Positions 50,680 to 60,180 of a DNA stretch of 62,388 nt are shown piece after piece. Both the position numbers and the translations under genes were made by a program. Source of the stretch: UBA12567 sp964598425 (GTDB lineage: Bacteria > Planctomycetota > Phycisphaerae > Phycisphaerales > SM1A02); contig CAZRBV010000014.1 of assembly GCA_964598425.1 (NCBI GenBank), positions 1-62,388 of the forward strand, read 5' to 3'. Below the pieces are notes generated by a model that was not told the origin of the DNA, did not search any database, and was given only the letters and a program-made list of their open reading frames with translations. The stretch's first letter is position 1. Every line of letters begins with the position of its first letter.

Positions 50680-51813
50680 TCATGGGCACGGGTTGCCGAA
50701 GTTCCCAATCAGGAGCAGGAGGTCATCGACATCGGTCGTGCCGCTGCCGTCGACATCGGTCGGGCAGTCATTGCCGCCGCCGAGATCGCACTCCTCGCAG
50801 ATCGAATCTTCGCCGATCCACAGGCCCCGGCTGGAATCGCAGTGCTCTGCCGTCACGCCTTCCCAGCATTCGCCGTTGGCGAAGCAGCAGGCACCGGTGA
50901 TGGCTGGGATGCATGAGCCAGCAGTATCACCGAGCGTAAAGAACTGATCGCCTTCGATTGCGCTCAAGTCGACATCGCGGGGCTCTGCCAGATTGGCTGA
51001 GCCACCAAGGCCGCCAAGAACCTGATTGGAAACCCAGTCATGTCCAGATCCGTTGACGAATGCGCAGACGCGCACGTTGTCGAACGGCAGGCCATCAAAG
51101 TCCCAGTCAATGAGTACGAGCGGGATCGAGATCTCGATGCCGGTCTCGACCGCGACATCATCAGGGGCGCCGCAGTCTTCGCCATCGCCACCGATGACAC
51201 CACCGACATTGCTGTTGTTGATCGCCACGCTGATGCCCTGATCGCCCGTGGAGGGTGTGATCGTGATGTTGCCTTCGGCATCGACATGAGTGGTGCCGCT
51301 TCCTGCATAGCCACCGACGCCGTCGCCGTTGGTGCGCAATTCGGCGCAGTCCACGTAGTAGATGATGCCGTCACCGTTGTCGTCGCCGCAACCGACGCTG
51401 ACGTAATAATCAGCTTCAAACCCTTCATCGAAAGTCAGGCCGTTGCCGCTTCCGTCGTCGCCCATGCGCTGCAATGCGCCAAAGCCGACGTCAGGATTGA
51501 TGCCAAGAATGGTTCCTTGGCCACCGTCGCGGGCATCAATGAAGAGTTCCAACTTGTTGTAGTTGCTCTGCAGGTTGCCGCCGAGGAAGATGACGAGGTT
51601 GGCACCCTCGATGGTGACAGCACCGCCATCGAGTTCGGATCCATCGGCGTATGCCGCGTGACCGCTCTGATCGTCGCCGAATCCTGTGCTGTTGTTCTGG
51701 ATGACTGCTTGTCCGCCGTAGTCGGCATCAAGAGCGCCATCGATCGTGACGGCGCCAGCAGCAGCAGCCCCAATGCCCAGCAGGGCGATCCCGGTTGGGA
51801 TAAATGCGTTCAT
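50680..51813 (-). CDS. Exported hypothetical protein with dockerin-like C-terminal repeat
   Basis: 377 residues. Signal peptide (IPTGIALLGIGAAAAGAVT), then a large Gly/Asp-rich beta domain beginning TIDGALDADYGGQAVIQNN, a start also seen in secreted surface proteins that carry autosorting tags. A Cys-rich stretch follows (CCFANGECWEGV...HCDSSRGLWIGEDSICEECD), then one Asp-rich unit DVDGSGTTDVDDLLLLIGNFGNPCP like that of the amylase downstream. No catalytic motif is recognised; probably a surface-displayed binding or structural protein. Confidence 0.7.
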   Translation of the reverse strand: MNAFIPTGIALLGIGAAAAGAVTIDGALDADYGGQAVIQNNSTGFGDDQSGHAAYADGSELDGGAVTIEGANLVIFLGGNLQSNYNKLELFIDARDGGQGTILGINPDVGFGALQRMGDDGSGNGLTFDEGFEADYYVSVGCGDDNGDGIIYYVDCAELRTNGDGVGGYAGSGTTHVDAEGNITITPSTGDQGISVAINNSNVGGVIGGDGEDCGAPDDVAVETGIEISIPLVLIDWDFDGLPFDNVRVCAFVNGSGHDWVSNQVLGGLGGSANLAEPRDVDLSAIEGDQFFTLGDTAGSCIPAITGACCFANGECWEGVTAEHCDSSRGLWIGEDSICEECDLGGGNDCPTDVDGSGTTDVDDLLLLIGNFGNPCP

Positions 51814-51922
51814 AACCCGATGCTCCTCAATCTCTTCTTACATGCGTCGCGAGTACCGAGCACACGGTCCCGAGGCCCCTCGCAGCCCTTCACCATACGC
51901 CAACGGTCGTTAGTGCCCTACC

Positions 51923-51946
51923 AAAAAAGAGCACGATTCAGCCCTT
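51923..51946 (-). terminator. Compact terminator overlapping the end of the phosphorylase gene
   Basis: On the minus strand AAGGGC (in the last codons) pairs with GCTCTT after the stop, with an 8-base loop containing the TGA, followed by a T tract (A tract at 51923-51928 on the plus strand). The stem is short and includes one G-U pair. Confidence 0.35.
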
Positions 51947-54034
51947 ATTGGCGGGGCGGTACAGGAGGTCCAGGTACTCGGACACCATCCGGTGGCTTGA
52001 AAACTGCTCGTTGATCGTGGCCACCGCGTGCAATGCCCGTCGAATCCACTGCGCAGGAAGACCCTGCCGATTTCGAGTGTGAAATGCGGGGAGGACAGCC
52101 TCATCCAGGAGCTTGTAGAGGGCATCTGCATCACGAGCGTCCCGCTCTCGTGCGCTGCAGCCTTCGGAATCGCCGTCGATCGTCCACCCGTTTCGACCAT
52201 CGGCCGCCTCTGGCCACCAACCGTCCGATATTGAGAGATTAAGGCCGCCGCTCAGTGGGCCCTTCATGCCGCTGGTGCCACTCGCCTCATGTGGTCTGAT
52301 GGGGGTATTGAGCCAGATGTCGCATCCCGCAGTCAGGGCGCGTCCGAGGCCCATGTCGTATTCATCCAGCAGAACGACCTTGCCTCGGAGGGCGGGCCGT
52401 TTGGCCATTTCGTGGATCTCTTGAGCGAGAGCCTGCCCCGGAGCGTCGAGCGGATGGGCTTTCCCGGCGTAGAGAATCTGGAAGGGGCGCTCTTCGTCCT
52501 GGAGAAGCGTTTCCAGTCTGTCCAGATCATGGAACAGCAGGGGCGCCCGCTTATACGTTGCAAATCGGCGCGCGAAACCGATCGTGAGCGCCTCTTCGCG
52601 GAGCGCGGCGCGGGCGGCTTCGACATCGGCTGGCGACTCGCCGCGGCGGCGAGCCTGAGCGGCCAGCCGCTCGCGGGCGACATGGATGAGTCGCCGCCGG
52701 AGCGTGGTCCGCATCTCCCAGAACGACGCTGGATCGACCTGTTCGGCTTTCTTCCACGTTGCGCAGCGGGGGACGGCCCGCTCCGGGCGAAGCCCGATCT
52801 CTCGCTTCCAGAACGATGCTGCAATTGGCGGCATCCAGGTTCCGGGATGGACGCCATTTGTAATGTGTCCGATCGGGACGTCGGCGGCATCGCAGCCGTA
52901 GACCTCCTTCCACATGTCGCGGCTGATCTCGCCATGAAGGGCGGCCACGCCGTTGATGTGCCGCGAGAGCCGCAGCGCCAGAACAGTCATGCAGAGCGGC
53001 CCGCTGCTGTCACCCTCCTGCCCAAGCCTGGCGAGATCACGCTTTCGCATGCCTGCTCGCCGGAGTGTCGGGCGGACAATCTGGGCGCAGCGGTCGAGGT
53101 CGTATCGATCGTGTCCGGCGGGAACCGGTGTGTGTGTCGTGAAGACCGTCTCGCTGGCCACCTGTTGCTCGGCAACATCGGTGGCGGTTCCTGCTTCGAC
53201 GGCTCTGGCGATGCGCTCCAGGCCGCAGAAAGCGGCGTGTCCTTCGTTGAGGTGCCACACGGTTGGCCTGAGCCCAAGCGCATCCGCGGCGTGCACCGCG
53301 CCGATGCCCAGAAGTGCCTGCTGCCGCAGGCGTAGATCTGGATCACCTCGGTACAGGCCTCTCGTGAGTTCGCGGTCACGCATGCGATTACTCTTGAGAT
53401 CGCAGTCGAGGAGGTACAGATCGCACGGGCCCACTGCGATGTGCATGATTCTCGCGTCAACCGTGCTGCGACCGACCGGACACGCGATTCGTTTTCCGGT
53501 ATCGGAAATGGGGAGGTCTTCAAAGGGCCAATGTGGCTCGACGACGCGCGTTGAGCCGTCGCGCCTGAACTCCTGCTGGTAGTAACCCTGCCGATACAGC
53601 AGCCCGAACCCGGCGAGCGGAATGCCGAGGTCGGCGCAGCTCTTGAGGTGATCTCCAGCAAGTACACCGAGACCACCGGAATACTGCTGCATACATTCGT
53701 GAAGAGCGTATTCCGAGCACACATACGCGACGAGCATCTTCTTCTCGCCGCGATGGCGAGCGCGATCGAACCATCGATCTCGCGATGAATCGCGGTCTCG
53801 CGCAGCAATTGCCTTCTCGAGCACCCGCTTGAATCCCGGTTCGCCCAGCCGTTGCGTGAGATATTCATCGCTGGTCCGCCGCATGACGGCAAGTGGATTC
53901 TGATTGGAGGCGATCCACACCCGCGGTTGAAGCATTGCAAACGGACGCCGCATGGCCTCGATCCAGGCCCAACGGAGGTCATACGCAATCTCAGTCAGGG
54001 CTGCCCTTACCTCAGTACTCGTCGTGATGCTCAT
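51938..54034 (-). CDS. glgP: Alpha-glucan (glycogen/maltodextrin) phosphorylase, GT35 short form
   Basis: 698 residues, the compact GT35 clade (the E. coli type is ~800). N-terminal: VAYVCSEYALHECMQQYSGGLGVLAGDHLK and GLLYRQGYYQQEF. C-terminal: TIGFARRFATYKRA, the PLP-Lys motif EASGTSGMKGPLSGG and LNLSISDGWW. It releases glucose-1-phosphate from the non-reducing ends of alpha-1,4-glucans. No signal peptide, so cytoplasmic. It lies ~35 bp downstream of malQ, and together they degrade imported maltodextrins or stored glycogen. Confidence 0.92.
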   Translation of the reverse strand: MSITTSTEVRAALTEIAYDLRWAWIEAMRRPFAMLQPRVWIASNQNPLAVMRRTSDEYLTQRLGEPGFKRVLEKAIAARDRDSSRDRWFDRARHRGEKKMLVAYVCSEYALHECMQQYSGGLGVLAGDHLKSCADLGIPLAGFGLLYRQGYYQQEFRRDGSTRVVEPHWPFEDLPISDTGKRIACPVGRSTVDARIMHIAVGPCDLYLLDCDLKSNRMRDRELTRGLYRGDPDLRLRQQALLGIGAVHAADALGLRPTVWHLNEGHAAFCGLERIARAVEAGTATDVAEQQVASETVFTTHTPVPAGHDRYDLDRCAQIVRPTLRRAGMRKRDLARLGQEGDSSGPLCMTVLALRLSRHINGVAALHGEISRDMWKEVYGCDAADVPIGHITNGVHPGTWMPPIAASFWKREIGLRPERAVPRCATWKKAEQVDPASFWEMRTTLRRRLIHVARERLAAQARRRGESPADVEAARAALREEALTIGFARRFATYKRAPLLFHDLDRLETLLQDEERPFQILYAGKAHPLDAPGQALAQEIHEMAKRPALRGKVVLLDEYDMGLGRALTAGCDIWLNTPIRPHEASGTSGMKGPLSGGLNLSISDGWWPEAADGRNGWTIDGDSEGCSARERDARDADALYKLLDEAVLPAFHTRNRQGLPAQWIRRALHAVATINEQFSSHRMVSEYLDLLYRPANKG

Positions 54035-54068
54035 GGGCCGCGAAGCATACCCCCGGGGCGGCGCAGAG

Positions 54069-55412
54069 TCATGGTGCGATCGGCATTCGCCAACGCCAGT
54101 TGCCGCGAGGGATCCCCGGCCGGTTCATACGGGCCGTGCTGCCAAGACCAAGGATGTCCTGCATCGGAATGACGCGGAGCCGGGCGGGGGACGACAGGCA
54201 CGCCTTGACCATTGCAGCGGGCGCATCCAGTGCGCGTTGGCAGCCGGTGGCATCTGCGAATCGTCTGCGGGCATCGGCGGGCAGCCCGCGATACCAGCCC
54301 CGGACGGTGTCGTTGTCGTGCGTTCCGGGATAGCACACGCAGTGCTCGGGGTGGTTGGCGGGCGCATCCGGGCTGTTGTTGCAGAACCAGCCCCACTGCG
54401 CGATCCGCATTCCTGGCAGGCTAAAGTCGTCGCGGAGGCGTTTCACTGCGGGGGTCACCGCGCCGAGATCCTCGGCAATGAAGGGCAAGGTTCCGAATCG
54501 TTTCTGCAGCGCCGTGAGGATGGCCCGTCCAGGTGTTCGCCGCCACGCGCCCCGCCTGGCAGTCTTGGCGCGAGCGGATACTTCGTACAGCCGCACAAAT
54601 CCAATGAAGTGGTCGATGCGAATCGCGTCGAAGAGTTCCAGTGCGCGACCGAACCGATCAAGCCACCATTGGTATTGATCCTTGCGATGCGCCAGCCAAT
54701 TGTAATGAGGGTGCCCCCACAGTTGACCGTCGGGGCAGAAGTCATCGGGTGGTACGCCAGTTACGACTGTGGGAGCGCCATGGCTATTCAGGCGGAAAAG
54801 CTCGGGCCGCGCTCGCACGTCGGTGGAATCCGCGTGCACGAATATCGGCACATCACCAATGAATCCGACGCCGCGTCTTGAGGCGAAGGTCCGAAGTTGG
54901 CGCCACTGCCGGTCCAGCATGAACTGTGTGAATGCGTGCTCTTCAGGATCTCCTTGTTGGTCATCGCACCAATCGTCAAGCCAGTGCGCCTGCGCGGTCG
55001 CGAACGAACGGAACGCAGTGCTGCGGAAGCCGCCTCTCGAATTCCATCGTTCGAACGCAGCCCGTATTCGGGGCAACTTGAAACGCCGCGCCTCGCGGTA
55101 CCGAGCGGGACCGCTGCGAAGGCTCGCAGGCGAACGAAGCGCCGACTTGGGCAAGAGTCCCTCGGCCTGAAGATCCTGCAGGCTCAGCAGCAGCGGTTCG
55201 ATCGCGAAGGCGCTTCGCCCCGAATACGGGGAGTTACCCAGGCCGACCGGGTTGATCGGAAGTACCTGCCACGCCGTGTGCCCTTCGCGCGCGCACCAGC
55301 CTGCAAACGATCTCGCCGCCGGGCCGAGATCGCCAATGCCGTGTGGAGACGGAAGGCTTGTGATGTGCAGCAGGACTCCCGAACGCCGGCCTTTGAGAAC
55401 AGGGACGCTCAC
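54069..55412 (-). CDS. malQ: 4-alpha-glucanotransferase (amylomaltase), GH77
   Basis: 447 residues from GTG 55412, which overlaps the upstream amylase stop as GTGA; the longer open frame to 55607 is inside that gene. Seen: GVLLHITSLPSPHGIGDLG, GNSPYSGRSAFAIEPLLLSL, nucleophile Asp in FDAIRIDHFIGF, acid Glu in LPFIAEDLG, and CYPGTHDNDTVRGW, ending GNWRWRM. Disproportionates maltodextrins into longer chains plus glucose in the cytoplasm. Slightly shorter than the usual ~500 residues. Confidence 0.92.
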   Translation of the reverse strand: MSVPVLKGRRSGVLLHITSLPSPHGIGDLGPAARSFAGWCAREGHTAWQVLPINPVGLGNSPYSGRSAFAIEPLLLSLQDLQAEGLLPKSALRSPASLRSGPARYREARRFKLPRIRAAFERWNSRGGFRSTAFRSFATAQAHWLDDWCDDQQGDPEEHAFTQFMLDRQWRQLRTFASRRGVGFIGDVPIFVHADSTDVRARPELFRLNSHGAPTVVTGVPPDDFCPDGQLWGHPHYNWLAHRKDQYQWWLDRFGRALELFDAIRIDHFIGFVRLYEVSARAKTARRGAWRRTPGRAILTALQKRFGTLPFIAEDLGAVTPAVKRLRDDFSLPGMRIAQWGWFCNNSPDAPANHPEHCVCYPGTHDNDTVRGWYRGLPADARRRFADATGCQRALDAPAAMVKACLSSPARLRVIPMQDILGLGSTARMNRPGIPRGNWRWRMPIAP

Positions 55413-57772
55413 TGCGATGTCCAGATCGTGCCGCCAACGCGCGGGATGGTGACGGTTGGCCACGAGGTTTGATCCGCCTGTTCCGTCGTGAAGATGCGAG
55501 TCCAACGCCCTTTGATAGTGTCCGGGATGGTCACGGTGGCGGGGGCGTCTCCAGCATTGAGCGCGACGAGAACAGTGTCTCCTTCGTAGTCTCGAAGAAA
55601 CACCCACACGTCTTGTGCGTCATCGGTCAGAACTGTCTCGATCGTGCCACGCCGAAGCGAAGGATGATCATTGCGGATCGAAATGACCTGTTGATAGAAC
55701 GCGAGTTGTTCGGGCATGACTTCCATGCCGTATTCGTCGTACGGCTGCAGATCCTCCCAGAGCATCGGCTTTCGGTTGTTGGGATCATCGCTCCCCCAGA
55801 GGCCGACCTCGTCGCCGTAATAGATCATCGGCGCGCCGACGTATGTCATCTGCAAGAGCGCCGCAAGACGTGCTTTTTGATACGCCCACGCCGGAGGCTT
55901 TTCGGCTTTGTAGTCATCGACCTCCTGCTCGCGGTTCTTGGCGTCGTATGGTCGATCTGGGTTGAAGACCTTGGACACGAGCCTGTCTGTATCGTGGCTG
56001 TCGAGGAGGTTCTGGAGCACATACGTGGCTGAATCGGGATATGCCATACGAAGCCTGGCGTATTGCCGCTCTGCTTCCGAAGCCGAGATCTTGCGGTCAT
56101 GTCCGGTGATCCAATCAAGCGCAATCTCGGCGAAGGGGTAGTTCATGACCGCGTCGAACGATCGCCCATCGAGCCAGTGGTCGGCGCGGTCCCAGATCTC
56201 TCCCACGATGTACGCATCTGGATTGATCGACTTCACGTATTTGCGCCACTCAATCCAGAAGGCAAGCGGTACTTCGTTGGGGACGTCCAGTCGCCACCCG
56301 TCAATGCCGTCTGATGGATCACCATCCCCGTTTGGATCCATCCATCGCCGCGTGACGTCCATGATGTGTTTGCGAAGAGATTCGCTGGCAATGCCGTGCT
56401 CTTCGTTCTTGGCAAATACGGGAAGCTCTCCGAATCCCGCCCAGCCTTCATAGTCAAATGGATCCCACGAATTGACGAGGAACCAGTCTGCGTAGGGCGA
56501 GTTCTGTCCGTTGGCCTGAACATCGCGAAAGGCGGGGTGCAGCGTGCCGACATGGTTGAAGACGCCGTCGACGATGACCCGGAACCCCATCGATTTGGCT
56601 TCGCGAAGAAACTCCAGAAATGCCTTGTCGCTCTCAGTCCATGTCCAGGTGGTGGCGTCGAGCGGATTCTCAACAGCCTCTGCCTCTGCGTACTCGAGGC
56701 CACCACCGTAATACTCGTCAACATGCACATAGCTTGTTGCGTTGTATTTGTGATGGCTCTCTGACTGAAAGATGGGATTGAGATAGATCGCATTGACGCC
56801 GAGCGTCCTGAGGAACTGAAGTTTCTGCCGCAGGCCTGAAATGTCGCCGCCATAGAGTCTGGAGAAGACATACCAATCGTAGAAGCCCTGCCCGTCGACT
56901 CCCTCGTCGAGCGAAGGCTTGTACCAGTCGGACGTCCAGGAGCGCCCCGGTTGGGGATCTGTCGAAGAGTCACCGTTGTGGAACCGATCAATCATGATCT
57001 GGTACCAGATTGCGTCACGTGCCCAGTCGGGAGTCTCAAGGTGCATCGGGGTCTCGCTGAATCGGTGAATTGATGGCAGACGGTGCGTCGTGCTGCCGTC
57101 ATGAATCATGAATGTGTATCGATCATCGATCGATGGAATTGTGGCTGTGACTTCCCACCAGTCAAAACGCCCGTCGCTGAGTACCAACCGTGTTTCCGTT
57201 GAGCCAATCCACGGCTGCGCGAGGGACACACTCTCAACGTCGCCGGCAAGTGTGCGAATACGCAGTGTTCGTGCGGCTGCATCACCGGACATATCGCTCC
57301 ACTGCGTGGGGCTGTGGCTGACAGCTGCGCCCTCGATCTGCCCATCGCCTCGGCGGGCGGTGCTGGGATCCACATTGGCAGCAGCGCCAAGACGCAGCAC
57401 GGTGTTCTCTCCGCCGTGCCCGTCATGTTCGCGGTCGTGATTCTGTGGATCGGGCATCCATTGTCCATCAACGACGAACTTGTATCGCCGTACGCCTTCA
57501 CTCAAGGGCACCGCGACTTCCCATCCGGAATCGCTCCGGTGCATGGGCGTCGCTGATGGATTCCATCCATTGAAGTCTCCAGCAAGCATCGCCTGCCGAG
57601 CATCTTGAAAGTCATCGAGTTTGAACTCGCACAGCCACCGCTTGTCTGGTTGTTCAGTCAGGGTGATCGATGGGGGCGCAGCCGTCGCGGTATTCGGACC
57701 AGGCGCCACGATTGCCACCGACGGTGGCCAGCCACCAAGCACAAGCGTCAGGATGAGTGATGCAGTCTCCAT
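55409..57772 (-). CDS. Exported GH13 amylase/neopullulanase-like enzyme with two N-terminal carbohydrate-related domains
   Basis: 787 residues. Signal peptide at 1-33; a CBM20/48-like domain (~38-125, AMLAGDFNGWNPSATPM and RYKFVVDGQWMPDP); a CBM34-like domain (~165-245, YTFMIHDGSTTHRL); then the GH13 barrel with DAIWYQIMIDRFHNGD. The catalytic triad is GIDGWRLDVPNE (nucleophile Asp), YIVGEIWDRA (acid Glu) and LLDSHDTDR. This is the cyclomaltodextrinase/neopullulanase subfamily pattern, though export is unusual for it. It sits divergent from the importer operon and overlaps malQ, so it likely supplies maltodextrins to that importer. Confidence 0.9.
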   Translation of the reverse strand: METASLILTLVLGGWPPSVAIVAPGPNTATAAPPSITLTEQPDKRWLCEFKLDDFQDARQAMLAGDFNGWNPSATPMHRSDSGWEVAVPLSEGVRRYKFVVDGQWMPDPQNHDREHDGHGGENTVLRLGAAANVDPSTARRGDGQIEGAAVSHSPTQWSDMSGDAAARTLRIRTLAGDVESVSLAQPWIGSTETRLVLSDGRFDWWEVTATIPSIDDRYTFMIHDGSTTHRLPSIHRFSETPMHLETPDWARDAIWYQIMIDRFHNGDSSTDPQPGRSWTSDWYKPSLDEGVDGQGFYDWYVFSRLYGGDISGLRQKLQFLRTLGVNAIYLNPIFQSESHHKYNATSYVHVDEYYGGGLEYAEAEAVENPLDATTWTWTESDKAFLEFLREAKSMGFRVIVDGVFNHVGTLHPAFRDVQANGQNSPYADWFLVNSWDPFDYEGWAGFGELPVFAKNEEHGIASESLRKHIMDVTRRWMDPNGDGDPSDGIDGWRLDVPNEVPLAFWIEWRKYVKSINPDAYIVGEIWDRADHWLDGRSFDAVMNYPFAEIALDWITGHDRKISASEAERQYARLRMAYPDSATYVLQNLLDSHDTDRLVSKVFNPDRPYDAKNREQEVDDYKAEKPPAWAYQKARLAALLQMTYVGAPMIYYGDEVGLWGSDDPNNRKPMLWEDLQPYDEYGMEVMPEQLAFYQQVISIRNDHPSLRRGTIETVLTDDAQDVWVFLRDYEGDTVLVALNAGDAPATVTIPDTIKGRWTRIFTTEQADQTSWPTVTIPRVGGTIWTSQ

Positions 57773-57852
57773 GCGAGAGGGAGTAGGGTACCCACGATGC
57801 CAGTGCCTGCAGGACTCGCCAACTCGTGATTCACCGGACCTACCAGTCCGTC
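57773..57852. promoter_or_regulatory. Divergent promoter region between amylase and importer operons
   Basis: 80 bp between the two start codons must hold both promoters and any sugar-responsive operator. An 8-base palindrome GGGTACCC lies at 57786-57793. No -10/-35 pair could be assigned with confidence, and no ribosome site is obvious before either GTG 57826 or ATG 57853. Confidence 0.3.
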
Positions 57853-60180
57853 ATGGCAGTGCTTCGAAGCCTGTTGGCCGCGATAGCGATCGTCCTTGTG
57901 GTGTGGGCGTTTGTGTGGGTCGGGGCTCGCACGCTTCGTCCTCAGGCAAGCGATGAGATCGTGCTCAGGGTCATGCACTGGAGTGGCGGCGGCGGGCAGC
58001 AGGAAGATGAGATTGTCGAGTCTTCGCTTCGCGCTTTCGAAGAGTTGCACCCCGGCATTCGCGTGCAGCGAATCAATCCAGGCGACTCTGGGCAGTTCTT
58101 CACCAAACTGCAGACGATGATGGCGGCGGGAGATCCGCCGGACGTTTTCTACATGGACTACGCGAGGCTGCCGGTCTTCGTCCGTGAAGGGCAGCTCGCC
58201 AACATCGATGCAGATGACATTGACCTTGGCGACTTTTACGAGCCAGCGGTGGATGCGTTTCGCTGGGACGGTGAACAAACCGGTTCCGGACCACTGTGGG
58301 GAATTCCCAAGGACTTCACGACGCTCGGTTTCTACATCAATCTCGATCTTCTGGAGCAGGCAGGTGTCCCACGACCTTCTCCCGAGTGGACGTGGAAGGA
58401 ATTCATCGAAACGGCGCGCGCGGTCGGCGGGCTCGAGGGCGTCACCGGCACCGAAGTGGTGACGTGGCCCTTCGTCATTCGGTCGATCCTCTGGACCGAA
58501 GGTGTAGACGTCGTCGGCGACGACTGGACCGACCTGAGAGTGACCGATCCTGAAGTGCAGACGGTGCTGAAGCGTCTCCGTGATTGGCGATACAGCGAAT
58601 CTGGAACGCTCGCATCTGCGGAAGCAGAAGGAATCGACCCCTCCTCTCTCTTCCTGACCGGACGGCTAGGCATGGTCGGCCCATTCGGGCGATGGGTTGT
58701 CCCATCCTTCCGGACGATTCCCGAGCCCGGAGAGGAAGGTGGGTTTGACTGGGACTTCTTCCCGCTTCCTCGTGGTCGCGAGCATGCCAATGTCATTGCT
58801 ACGGTGGCATGGTCGATGGCAGCAGATTCAGCGCATCCCGCCGAGGCTGCGTCGCTTCTGAGCTGGCTTGTGTCCGAGGACATTCAAGCGGCGCAGTCGA
58901 GGCTTGGTCTCGCCATTCCAACCCGACGAGCGGTGGCGGAGTCGGACGCCTTCGTCGACCCCTCAGTTCGTCCGTTGAGTGACACCGCGTTCCTTGATGA
59001 GATTGCAGTGGCGCGCGTGCCGCACTGGCCCGCTGACCCTGCCTTTGCAGCGCAATTCGATCGCCGCCTCAACAAGACGCTGCGAGGAAGCGCCGACGTC
59101 GAGACCGCAACCCGCGAACTTGCGGGTTGGTGGGAGGACCGGCTCGAATCACCCTTGACGATCGGGACGTTCTCAGCGATGCCGTGGTGGCGCATCTGGT
59201 CGGTGCTGCTCGGACTGCTCGCACTGTGCGGCATCGCCGCCGTGATTGTCATGCGTCGGAGCGATGGAAATCTGTCATCCCGCCGCGAAGAGCGGTCGGG
59301 GTGGCTGCTCGCATCGCCTTGGATGATCGGCTTCTGCGTTTTTCTTGCGGTGCCGATTGTTCTCTCGCTCCTTCTCTCGTTTACGCGATGGGGCGGAATC
59401 GGCCCGCTCGAAGCGGCCGAATATGTGGGCGGCGCCAATTATGCTCGCATGTTTGCCGAAGACGATACGTTTCGGCGAAGCCTGTGGGTCACCGTCTGGT
59501 ATGCCCTGCTGGCAGTTCCGACCGGGCAATGTTTTGCGTTGGTCGCGGCGCTGCTTCTCAACATGAAAGTGTGCGGCGTGGGCTTGTACCGCGCGGCCTG
59601 GTACTTGCCGAGTGTTCTTGCGGGCGTTGGCATTGCCGTGCTGTGGCAGTGGGTGTTCAAGAGCGAAGGGGGGCTCATGAATACGGTGCTTGAGCCACTC
59701 CTTGCACTATTCGGGTTGTCACCGCCGGAGTGGTTCACGAATGATGCTTCGCTGTGGGGTGTACCAGCGTTTGCCATTATGAATCTCTGGCTGGTCGGCG
59801 GAAGCATGCTCGTGTATCTCGCAGGGCTCCGAAACATTCCGAAGGAACAATACGAAGCCGCTGCCATCGACGGTGCTCGGGGGTGGCGGCGATTCCGCAG
59901 CGTGACGCTTCCAATGCTCTCGCCGGTCATTCTCTTCAACGTCATCATGGCGATCATCGGGTCGTTCCAGGTCTTCACGCAGGCCTTTGTGATGACATCC
60001 GGTGGGCCGGGCGACGACACCCGTTTCTATGTGCTGTATCTCTACAACCTGGCGTTTGACGTTTATGAAATGGGCTACGCCTCGTCGCTGGCATGGGTGC
60101 TGCTGCTCGTGGTGCTGCTCCTGACGGCGATCACGCTCAAGATCGGCGGTCGCAAGGTGTACTACGAGGGCATGGCATGA
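57853..60180 (+). CDS. Fused extracellular solute-binding protein and MalF-like permease
   Basis: 775 residues in one frame (GTG 57826 is an alternative start). Helix 1 (~5-25) anchors the N terminus. Residues ~38-425 are a family 1 sugar-binding protein: LRVMHWSGGGGQQEDEI, GDPPDVFYMDYARLPVF, LWGIPKDFTTLGFYIN, FDWDFFPLPRG, RLGLAIPTRRAV. Helix 2 (~445-466) ends in a basic cytoplasmic linker (RRSDGNLSSRREER). From ~482 a MalF/UgpA permease follows with the EAA loop EQYEAAAIDGARGWRRFR (~664) and VFTQAFVMTSGGPGDDT. Charges place the binding domain outside and the linker inside, so the fusion is topologically sound. Imports an alpha-glucan-derived sugar by context. Confidence 0.88.
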   Translation: MAVLRSLLAAIAIVLVVWAFVWVGARTLRPQASDEIVLRVMHWSGGGGQQEDEIVESSLRAFEELHPGIRVQRINPGDSGQFFTKLQTMMAAGDPPDVFYMDYARLPVFVREGQLANIDADDIDLGDFYEPAVDAFRWDGEQTGSGPLWGIPKDFTTLGFYINLDLLEQAGVPRPSPEWTWKEFIETARAVGGLEGVTGTEVVTWPFVIRSILWTEGVDVVGDDWTDLRVTDPEVQTVLKRLRDWRYSESGTLASAEAEGIDPSSLFLTGRLGMVGPFGRWVVPSFRTIPEPGEEGGFDWDFFPLPRGREHANVIATVAWSMAADSAHPAEAASLLSWLVSEDIQAAQSRLGLAIPTRRAVAESDAFVDPSVRPLSDTAFLDEIAVARVPHWPADPAFAAQFDRRLNKTLRGSADVETATRELAGWWEDRLESPLTIGTFSAMPWWRIWSVLLGLLALCGIAAVIVMRRSDGNLSSRREERSGWLLASPWMIGFCVFLAVPIVLSLLLSFTRWGGIGPLEAAEYVGGANYARMFAEDDTFRRSLWVTVWYALLAVPTGQCFALVAALLLNMKVCGVGLYRAAWYLPSVLAGVGIAVLWQWVFKSEGGLMNTVLEPLLALFGLSPPEWFTNDASLWGVPAFAIMNLWLVGGSMLVYLAGLRNIPKEQYEAAAIDGARGWRRFRSVTLPMLSPVILFNVIMAIIGSFQVFTQAFVMTSGGPGDDTRFYVLYLYNLAFDVYEMGYASSLAWVLLLVVLLLTAITLKIGGRKVYYEGMA

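Noticed and set aside
55413..55607. Longer malQ start within the amylase gene
   Set aside because: The extra residues are Arg/His-rich and unlike amylomaltases; GTG 55412 forms a 4-base overlap with the amylase stop and begins just before the conserved GVLLHITSLPSP block.
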